Made by a program: the position numbers and the translations under genes. A stretch of 49,662 nucleotides of DNA from a virus. Of this stretch, positions 43,881-49,662 are shown in pieces (positions within the stretch are counted from its first letter, which is position 1; the number at the start of each line of letters is the position of its first letter). The stretch is taken from positions 1 to 49,662 of IMG/VR virus record IMGVR_UViG_3300013126_000049, one strand, 5' to 3'. The notes beneath the pieces are model-generated. The model was not told the DNA's origin. It did no database searches and saw nothing but the letters and a program-made list of their open reading frames with translations.

Positions 43881-44273
43881 ATGCTGCATGATGAAATAAA
43901 CCTGATATTGGAAAAATATAAAACTGTTAAAAGTTCAGATGAAGACGCTATCGACGTGAAGAAAAGCGATCTGAACAAAGACGGCAAACTGAGCGGATAT
44001 GAAATTGCCCGGGGCAGTGCAATTGATAAAGCACGGGGCGGCGACGGCAAACTTCCCAAAGGTGCCAAGAAAGAAGAAGATGAAGAAATCAAAGCAGAAA
44101 GAGCACCCGATTTATTGACAAAACCCAAAAGGAAATTGGATAGTTTTGAAAAATATAAACTGGGTCAAGCCAAGCGTTTTTTGAAAAATGCCAAATCTTT
44201 CAATAAAATGTTGAGCCATATGAGCGGAATGAATGAAAAAGAAGCCCGCAAATATGTCAAAAAATATAGCTGA
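43881..44273 (+). CDS. Basic/acidic protein with EF-hand-like loop
   Basis: 130 residues. KSDLNKDGKLSGYEIARG (about 28-45) is a canonical D-x-N-x-D-G-x-L-x-x-x-E calcium loop followed by basic linkers and an RFLKNAKSFNKMLSHM helix. Phage structural proteins often carry a single such loop. TATAAATA sits seven bases before the ATG. Confidence 0.7.
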   Translation: MLHDEINLILEKYKTVKSSDEDAIDVKKSDLNKDGKLSGYEIARGSAIDKARGGDGKLPKGAKKEEDEEIKAERAPDLLTKPKRKLDSFEKYKLGQAKRFLKNAKSFNKMLSHMSGMNEKEARKYVKKYS

Positions 44274-44305
44274 TTGAAAAATCGGCTTTTCTGATAAATC
44301 ATATT

Positions 44306-44614
44306 ATGAACAAACTAATCACCCTCGTGTCCGTATTGATGCTCACAGCCGCCGTTTCTTTTGCAGATTCGGCCGCCTGCAATCCATGCGACGAATCGGA
44401 TGATTTGACAGCAGAAAAGGGTTTCCTTGCGACTGCCGATCTTTTGGTCGTGCGTCCTCTTGGAGTTGCCGCCACCGTTGGTGGTTTTGGAATTTTTGCT
44501 GTTGCTTCTCCGTTTGCTGCCATGGCCGATGCTGTTGATCCGGTCTACGACACACTGGTTGCCAAGCCCGGGGAATACACATTCCACCGTGATCTGGGCG
44601 ACTTCAGCAAGTAA
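44306..44614 (+). CDS. Secreted small protein
   Basis: 102 residues. The signal peptide MNKLITLVSVLMLTAAVSFA leads to a hydrophobic region (LLVVRPLGVAATVGGFGIFAVASPFAAMAD) and a conserved-looking end (GEYTFHRDLGDF). This layout matches small envelope proteins of Gram-negative bacteria ('LLxxRPLGxxAT...YTFxRPLGxF'), so the gene may derive from a host. A strong terminator follows. Confidence 0.7.
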   Translation: MNKLITLVSVLMLTAAVSFADSAACNPCDESDDLTAEKGFLATADLLVVRPLGVAATVGGFGIFAVASPFAAMADAVDPVYDTLVAKPGEYTFHRDLGDFSK

Positions 44615-44629
44615 TATTGCTTAAAGAAA

Positions 44630-44668
44630 ATACCCGGATGGCATAAAACCATCCGGGTATTTTTTTGA
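44630..44668 (+). terminator. Strong terminator, active in both directions
   Basis: TACCCGGATGG-CATAAAA-CCATCCGGGTA is an 11 bp perfect stem followed by a T-run. The minus strand reads TTTTCTTT after the same stem, so it should also stop transcription of the converging minus-strand unit. Confidence 0.88.
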
Positions 44669-44683
44669 CTATCAATATCCGAG

Positions 44684-44893
44684 CTATTTGCTGATCCGTT
44701 TCTTCTTTTTCTTGGAGACAGACTTTCCTATTTCAATATAATTCTTCAGGGCTTTCACTGCCCCGATTTCAAAATACTGATCTTCTGTGATGACCTGTCG
44801 GCCATAATCTGCAATCAGTTTTTGTTCTTCCGGAGTGACATTTTCAAATTGCATTTGATACATGGTGATTTTCTTTGTTTTTCCTACAATCAT
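44684..44893 (-). CDS. Small basic hypothetical protein
   Basis: 69 residues; a start at Met 11 is possible. Ends in a Lys run (SVSKKKKKRISK). Overlaps the upstream gene by four bases. The family is not recognised. Confidence 0.6.
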   Translation of the reverse strand: MIVGKTKKITMYQMQFENVTPEEQKLIADYGRQVITEDQYFEIGAVKALKNYIEIGKSVSKKKKKRISK

Positions 44894-45171
44894 TTGCTTT
44901 CCTCCAGTTGGTTAAGTTTGTTTTTTGCTGCTTCCAGTGTTTGATAAGTCCATCCTAAAATGCCCCATTGACTGTCTCCCGGATAAACTTCTGAAGGTTC
45001 TATCTTTGTTCCGGCGATTTCATAACCATTATGGCTCTTGATAACGATCACTTCAAACGTGAGTCCTTTGGATTCGGTGTGAGTCTGGGTGTAAATGGCC
45101 AGATTGTTTTTTCTGTATATCTGGTCATATTGAAATTTCTTTCGGGTGAAGCTTTTCTCCAAAATTTTCAT
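44890..45171 (-). CDS. Small beta-rich hypothetical protein
   Basis: 93 residues (FTRKKFQYDQIYRKNNLAIY, FEVIVIKSHNGYEIAG, then a C-terminal helix). The 'a-I-Y-x-Q-x...E-V-i-x-I-x' pattern is common to small phage proteins. It has its own promoter. Confidence 0.65.
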   Translation of the reverse strand: MKILEKSFTRKKFQYDQIYRKNNLAIYTQTHTESKGLTFEVIVIKSHNGYEIAGTKIEPSEVYPGDSQWGILGWTYQTLEAAKNKLNQLEESK

Positions 45172-45178
45172 TTGTCTT

Positions 45179-45205
45179 ATTTTACTTTCCCAAAACCAAA
45201 GTCAA
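45179..45205 (-). promoter_or_regulatory. Promoter of the 45171 unit (leaderless type)
   Basis: Minus strand: TTGACT (45200-45205), 15 bp and TAAAAT (45179-45184), then AAGACAA and ATG. Near twin of the thyX promoter. Confidence 0.6.
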
Positions 45206-45640
45206 TTATTTTATATAACTTTTTATAATGTTTTTTACACTTTGCAAAAAATTGGCATCTTGAGGATGCAATTTGCTGACGGCTTTTTCAAAAGAAAAGA
45301 ATTTGGCTTGGGGATTTCTCCGGTCCAAAGGTTGCAGTTTTTGGTTTTCCACATGGAACAAATACATAAAAACAAGACGCTTTTTACCTTTTCGGGTGGG
45401 CCGGTAATATCGGCCAAGACTTTTCAAAGGAGTAAGATAACGTATTCCGGTTTCCTCTTTGATTTCCCGTATGGCTGCGTTCAAGGGCGATTCGCCTTCA
45501 TCGATTCCACCTTTGGGAAAACTCCAGCTTCCATCCACCTCTTGTGTCAAAGCAATGTTACCGTCTTTATCAAAAAGCACACCTCCGGCGGATCGGCGTT
45601 TAGCAATTTTTGATATTTCCGAAAAACTCGGAAATTTCAT
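45206..45640 (-). CDS. Nudix hydrolase
   Basis: 144 residues. GGIDEGESPLNAAIREIKEE then TGI (about 44-66) is a complete Nudix box (Gx5Ex7REUxEExGU). The family cleaves nucleoside diphosphates linked to other groups; in phages this includes nucleotide sanitation, NAD/ADP-ribose metabolism and mRNA decapping. The substrate cannot be read from the sequence. The stop of the upstream gene abuts its start. Confidence 0.93.
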   Translation of the reverse strand: MKFPSFSEISKIAKRRSAGGVLFDKDGNIALTQEVDGSWSFPKGGIDEGESPLNAAIREIKEETGIRYLTPLKSLGRYYRPTRKGKKRLVFMYLFHVENQKLQPLDRRNPQAKFFSFEKAVSKLHPQDANFLQSVKNIIKSYIK

Positions 45641-45841
45641 TTATTTTTTGCTTTTTTTGCTTTTCTTTTTACTAGACTTTTTGGTTGTCTTTTTTACCGG
45701 AACCACTTCCTCAACAAAGTCATCAAAGTTTTCTTTGGTGGGGAATAGATTCACAATGGCGTTCTTGGCGTCTTCCAGTTTCCACTGGACTGTCCAACGG
45801 ACAGTATCCAATAAATCACCAATATTTTGTAGTAATTTCAT
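45641..45841 (-). CDS. Small protein with Lys-rich tail
   Basis: 66 residues. Amphipathic helix (NIGDLLDTVRWTVQWKLEDA) then an acidic turn and a tail of Lys and Ser (KKSSKKKSKKSKK) that may bind nucleic acid. Between the 571-residue protein and the Nudix gene in one unit. Confidence 0.65.
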   Translation of the reverse strand: MKLLQNIGDLLDTVRWTVQWKLEDAKNAIVNLFPTKENFDDFVEEVVPVKKTTKKSSKKKSKKSKK

Positions 45842-45850
45842 AATATATAT

Positions 45851-47566
45851 TTACTTTTTATCTACCTTTTGCAATATATCTGTTGCAAGCTTATTCTTAT
45901 CAAGGTTTTGTGAAATATAACCAATAAAGTTGCTCTTCTCGTCCTCTGTTTGTTCTGGTGTGACATCTGGCATCAGTTTGCTCAGTTTTGTATAATAGGA
46001 GGGATTTTCCAAAATATTAAAGAATGTAGTGTCATCTCCTTCATCAAAAATGTCCAGAAGAGCATCATAAGGAATGGTCAGTAGCATTTTGTTCTTTTCC
46101 TTGTCAAAGGTTACACCCCGATTTTTGAAAATATCCAATACGGCATTCTTTTGATAAACCTTGGCGATTTTTTTAAATCCATTTTGAAGAGCATCTTTGC
46201 ATATGCTGTAAAATTCATCGCTGCTTTCAAGATCTTCACCAATATCAGAAAACACCCGGCGCAGATTAGCCACCTGACGAGGAGACAATATGTTTTCCAA
46301 AACATAAGGAACCAGTTGTTCCTCCTCACCTTCATCAAAGAAAGCCGATACTGGATTGTATGCAAAACGGCTGATCGTGTTGGTCAGGCTGTTATAATAA
46401 CCGTCCGAGGACAATTCTTCCAAAAACTCATTATATTCTTTTTTGCCAAAAAGAATCTTCAATCCTTCATCATCAAATGTTACCGTGTTATCAAAAGCAT
46501 CTGACAGGGTTTTTAGTCCACCATTCAGTTTGGCCAGATCCACCTGACCCTGAATCACCATGGTGATGATGTTACGCACACTCAGATTCTGGAAAAACTG
46601 ATCCGGCTCTTTTTCCAATATGGCCAATCCACCTGTGAGCATTTCAGCTTTGCTCAGATTCTTTTCTTCGGGATTGGTCTTTTTATAATCATCCAGTATG
46701 ACCTGACCCACGATGGGATGTGTTGCAAAAAATTCAAACACATCAATTGAACGATCATCTGCATTCATGTATTGACCGCTGGGAAAATGAAACTGGTATT
46801 TGATCAATCCGTTTTTGGTTTTCAAAAACACCACATAAAGCGGACCGTCTTTGGTATAGCTTTGATAATATGTGTTGTTTTCACTTCGGGCAGCAGTGCA
46901 CCACCGGGTATTGTTGCCAAGGCTTTGACTGGCCGAAAGCGAAAGAGGAACACCCACAAAATACTGGCTGTTGTCCAGAAGAATGCGCACTTTGCTTTTA
47001 TCCTTGATATCTTCCTCTTCATACTTGGGAACAAAAGGTTTGATGATGTAATAAAGCGTGTTGAAATCTGGAACCTGATTGATGTCTCGCACATTCTTTT
47101 TGTTCAGGGAAACTTTGCTTTTGTTTTTGTCGTAGATTTTCAGGTCACTATTCAATTTGTAAAGATCTTCGTTCAGGAAACGGCGCACATGATTAAGGGT
47201 TTTTCCTGCACCTTCGCCCCGTTCATCAAATATCTTCAGGAATGTTTTTAATATCCATTCGCTGTATTGACCCGCATAACCGGCCCCTTTTTCCATGTCC
47301 ACTTTGCTGTAAGGATCCGCACTGATCAAATTGTCAATGGTTTCGCTTAGAAATTCCAGATAGCTTTTGTATTTGGGATTGGTTTCAGTTCCTTTTTTGA
47401 AATCCTCATAGTTGCTGGGAAGCGAGCTTTCCTCGGGCCAAATGTGCAAAAGCTTTCCGTAAAACAAAGGCAGATATTTGCCCTTGAGAAATTCCAACCG
47501 ATCCACGTTTTCCCGCAGGATTTGTTTGGAATAGCTGTCGCCTATGTTTTGCAGGTCTTGTCGCAT
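45851..47566 (-). CDS. Large phage protein with WCTA domain
   Basis: 571 residues. The middle (about 215-290) has NTRWCTAARSENNTYYQSYT, GPLYVVFLKTKNGLIKYQFH and YMNADDRSIDVFEF. This W-C-T-A...Y-x-x-x-G-P-L-Y...Y-Q-x-H...D domain is recurrent in large phages, sometimes fused to repeats. Flanking regions are helical. A related domain is in the 42750 protein. A nuclease- or transferase-like fold is possible; no proven activity. Confidence 0.75.
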   Translation of the reverse strand: MRQDLQNIGDSYSKQILRENVDRLEFLKGKYLPLFYGKLLHIWPEESSLPSNYEDFKKGTETNPKYKSYLEFLSETIDNLISADPYSKVDMEKGAGYAGQYSEWILKTFLKIFDERGEGAGKTLNHVRRFLNEDLYKLNSDLKIYDKNKSKVSLNKKNVRDINQVPDFNTLYYIIKPFVPKYEEEDIKDKSKVRILLDNSQYFVGVPLSLSASQSLGNNTRWCTAARSENNTYYQSYTKDGPLYVVFLKTKNGLIKYQFHFPSGQYMNADDRSIDVFEFFATHPIVGQVILDDYKKTNPEEKNLSKAEMLTGGLAILEKEPDQFFQNLSVRNIITMVIQGQVDLAKLNGGLKTLSDAFDNTVTFDDEGLKILFGKKEYNEFLEELSSDGYYNSLTNTISRFAYNPVSAFFDEGEEEQLVPYVLENILSPRQVANLRRVFSDIGEDLESSDEFYSICKDALQNGFKKIAKVYQKNAVLDIFKNRGVTFDKEKNKMLLTIPYDALLDIFDEGDDTTFFNILENPSYYTKLSKLMPDVTPEQTEDEKSNFIGYISQNLDKNKLATDILQKVDKK

Positions 47567-47602
47567 GTCCTTATTATTTAATAAATCAGGTTTTTGTCAA
47601 CA

Positions 47603-47737
47603 TTAAAGACTGGGCTGCAAGCCACCTGTGGCGGCCGGAAGAAACGCTGTGCTGGGCATGTTGCTGCTGTCCATGTGTTTATTTTGCACAAATTGACGAA
47701 AGTTGAGGATTTTACGCTTCTTTTTTGACTTTTTCAC
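47603..47737 (-). CDS. Basic mini-protein (GTG start)
   Basis: 44 residues: KKSKKKRKILNFRQFVQNKH then a Pro/Gly-rich end (AFLPAATGGLQPSL). The F-x-x-F-V-x-x-K motif after a Lys run is typical of small phage virion-associated peptides. It lies between two divergent large genes. Confidence 0.5.
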   Translation of the reverse strand: MKKSKKKRKILNFRQFVQNKHMDSSNMPSTAFLPAATGGLQPSL

Positions 47738-47766
47738 CTAACTATTTACAATACCCTATTAAAGTT

Positions 47767-48909
47767 ATGAGTGAAACATATCAGCCATATGCCAAAAGCA
47801 ATTCCAGTTACAATCCTTTCAACGTTTTCTATTATTATACTTTTCGTTTCAAAAAGCAGCCGTATGTGTTTAAACTGACCAATTTGCTTATCAGTGACAA
47901 CATTCTGGAAAAGCTGGAAAGCAAAGGAGCGGAGATAGTGTTTGAAAATCGGACGGATTATCGCAACAAAAAAAGTGAAAAACGAAACGTGTTTACAACG
48001 CAGTATTTTTTGGTTTATAAAGATGCATTGATTTGCTTGGACCGGGCCAAGGATGATGAGAATATTGATTTTCTGCCGCCAATGGGAACTGACACTTTTG
48101 AGGAAAAGATGAACAAAAAAAGTTTCTGGACACAGATTCTTTACACCGACAAAAACACATTGGAGGAAATACGAGAACTTTTTGAATATCGGGAAGAAGC
48201 AAAACAAGGAAATGTGTTTCTGATTTGTCAGGATCCTATTGAGGGCACATATCTTAAAAAGTTTGATGTGCGTCTTCCCAATTCAGACATTGATGTGGAA
48301 CTGAACTATGGCAAGGAATTTGCAAAGAAATATGAAGGTATTTTAACAAAATTAAAAGACAATCAAAAAAGCGGTTTGATTCTTTTCTCAGGTGTTCCCG
48401 GCAGCGGCAAAACCACAATTGTTAAAAATATTGCCATGAGTGTTGATAAAAAAATCATTTTTGTGCCACCCGGTACCGTGGATATTATCACCACCCCGGG
48501 ATTTTTGAATTTTATGCTGGATCATAAAAACAGCATTCTTTTGATTGAGGATGCTGAAAAGGTGATTCGCAGCCGGGAAGGTGAAGGAGGCAATCCGGAA
48601 GGTGTTAGTAACATTTTGAACCTTACAGATGGTGTTCTTGGAGATTGTTTAAATCTCTTTATTATAGCCACTTTTAACACACCTCGGGAAAAAATAGACA
48701 AGGCTCTGGTAAGAAAAGGGCGGCTTGTGGCAGAACATCATTTTGAGGAATTGACGGTTGAGCAATCCAATATTATTTTGAAAAAAATAGGAAGCAAGCG
48801 GGTAGCTGAAAAAAGCATGACTCTTGCGGAAATATATAATGAAGAAGGCGGTATGGAGGAAAAAGAAAAGGAATCTGAAAAGAAAAGGATTGGATTCTCT
48901 ACAAAATAA
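47767..48909 (+). CDS. Bcs1-like AAA ATPase
   Basis: 380 residues from ATG 47767. Walker A is GVPGSGKTT (about 209-217), Walker B ILLIEDAEKV (about 257-266), sensor 1 FIIATFNT, and Arg-containing RKGRL follows. The N-terminal 190 residues are specific to a phage family. AAA proteins of this kind occur near structural genes in large phages and are annotated only as ATPases; a remodelling role is inferred. The C-terminus is charged. TTGACT-N16-TACAAT stands upstream. Confidence 0.85.
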   Translation: MSETYQPYAKSNSSYNPFNVFYYYTFRFKKQPYVFKLTNLLISDNILEKLESKGAEIVFENRTDYRNKKSEKRNVFTTQYFLVYKDALICLDRAKDDENIDFLPPMGTDTFEEKMNKKSFWTQILYTDKNTLEEIRELFEYREEAKQGNVFLICQDPIEGTYLKKFDVRLPNSDIDVELNYGKEFAKKYEGILTKLKDNQKSGLILFSGVPGSGKTTIVKNIAMSVDKKIIFVPPGTVDIITTPGFLNFMLDHKNSILLIEDAEKVIRSREGEGGNPEGVSNILNLTDGVLGDCLNLFIIATFNTPREKIDKALVRKGRLVAEHHFEELTVEQSNIILKKIGSKRVAEKSMTLAEIYNEEGGMEEKEKESEKKRIGFSTK

Positions 48910-48937
48910 TAGGCCGGTTTGAGTAAATAATAAAAGA

Positions 48938-49662
48938 ATGGCACTCAAAAATTTTACCCAATTTACACCACAAACGCTCCTGTCCGCTACTGACTATGTC
49001 GTAGGTTATCGTGATCTGGACGAAATTCGTACAGATCTGGACAGTTTGACAGTTGCCATCAGTGGTCTTCTTATTCAAAAGGGATTTACTCCCGGGGGTA
49101 GTTTGGGTAGTGTGCGTCGAGTAAGTTATCGTTATACAATCGGAAGCAGCAGCCCGGTCAATGCAGTCAGCGGCGTGGATGATTTTGGTCTTACGCTAAC
49201 ATACACACCGGGACAAATTGAAGTTTATCGCAACGGCGCTCACCTTATTGAAAGCTTGGATTTTCTTGCCACCAACAGCACACAGGTTCGCAATCTCAGC
49301 ACACTGAATGTTGGGGATATTGTGGAAGTTGTGGCTCTTAGTGCCACGGGGGTGACAGTGATTGAAACACTGACAGGATCGGGTGTCATTGTTCAATCCA
49401 ATTATCGCTACACTGTTCCCACAAGTCTTGCCAACGGCGCTGTCACAATAACAGGTCCGGATGACTTTGGTTCCACTCTTCGTTATGCTGCACCTAATCT
49501 TGCTGTATATCTTAACGGTTCACATCTTGTAAACAGTTACGATTATACTGCAACAGACGGATTGAACATCACATTGAATGAACCAGTCGCCACAGGCGAC
49601 GTGGTGGATGTGCAAACACTCAGTTCAGTTGGAACTGGTGCTGTTTACGGTTTGAGTGCATT
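48938..49662 (+). CDS. Tail-fibre-like structural protein with tandem domains (3' truncated)
   Basis: 241 codons before the window ends. The start MALKNFTQFTPQTLLSATDYVVGYR is typical of phage fibre or adhesin N-termini. Two domains with a period of 92 residues follow: SYRYTIG...DDFGLTL...IEVYRNGAHLIESLDF and NYRYTVP...DDFGSTL...LAVYLNGSHLVNSYDY. Each contains a strand, DDFG, a VYxNG turn and a D-F/D-Y end, like repeat modules in viral tail proteins that display or bind glycans. More repeats probably continue beyond the window. Confidence 0.75.
   Translation, partial: MALKNFTQFTPQTLLSATDYVVGYRDLDEIRTDLDSLTVAISGLLIQKGFTPGGSLGSVRRVSYRYTIGSSSPVNAVSGVDDFGLTLTYTPGQIEVYRNGAHLIESLDFLATNSTQVRNLSTLNVGDIVEVVALSATGVTVIETLTGSGVIVQSNYRYTVPTSLANGAVTITGPDDFGSTLRYAAPNLAVYLNGSHLVNSYDYTATDGLNITLNEPVATGDVVDVQTLSSVGTGAVYGLSA

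Overview
The window is a 49.7 kb piece of a large, probably lytic, tailed double-stranded DNA phage (Caudoviricetes). It is not a bacterial chromosome. The evidence is dense packing of very small genes joined by ATGA/GTGA/TAATG overlaps, a class Ia ribonucleotide reductase pair (nrdA/nrdB) with ThyX, MazG-like and Nudix enzymes, a phage-type sigma factor, a cluster of tRNAs, many free-standing homing endonucleases (HNH, HNH-AP2, GIY-YIG), a group I intron core, and a repeat-containing structural protein running off the right edge. No integrase, repressor or attachment site was seen. Lipoprotein signal peptides show a bacterial host; the host phylum cannot be read from this window.

Layout. 1-555: end of a plus-strand gene followed by a group I intron core. 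547-2685 (minus): GT9-like glycosyltransferase, PAPS-type sulfotransferase, small lipoprotein. 2.7-10.9 kb: mostly plus-strand arrays of tiny genes with an HNH endonuclease, a MazG-like pyrophosphohydrolase and a probable DNA-processing protein. 10.9-11.3 kb: G-rich, low-complexity non-coding tract. 11.3-17.0 kb: small genes, an HNH-type insertion flanked by a repeated intergenic element, a sigma-70-like factor and a RadA-like ATPase. 17.1-18.6 kb: ribosomal protein bS21 homologue and six tRNAs with another HNH gene inserted among them. 18.6-32.1 kb: an early-type accessory region of about 45 mostly uncharacterised small plus-strand genes cut into short transcription units by terminators and promoters, plus a minus-strand tRNA-Gln. 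32.3-36.1 kb: mainly minus-strand genes, including two tandem HNH-AP2 endonucleases. 36.3-41.6 kb: nrdA, nrdB, a GIY-YIG endonuclease and thyX. 41.6-47.7 kb: large proteins with helical repeats and W/F-C motifs, plus a Nudix hydrolase. 47.8 kb-end: a Bcs1-like AAA ATPase and a tail-fibre-like protein.

How it works together. RNR, ThyX, MazG and Nudix supply and clean the nucleotide pool. RadA-like, SprT-like and predicted nuclease proteins serve DNA metabolism. The most unusual organisation is translational. At least sixteen genes on both strands have a -35/-10 promoter whose -10 hexamer ends only 6-8 bases before the start codon, so the predicted transcript begins at or within two bases of the start codon (leaderless mRNA). 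The same phage encodes a bS21-like protein, a ribosomal subunit that sits by the anti-Shine-Dalgarno end of 16S rRNA, and tRNAs. Other genes have strong AGGAGG sites. I infer that the phage may use two modes of translation initiation and may adjust host ribosomes towards one of them. A second recurring signal is a palindromic TCTAWTAGA element found at several intergenic sites, one of them 45 bp after the sigma-factor gene.
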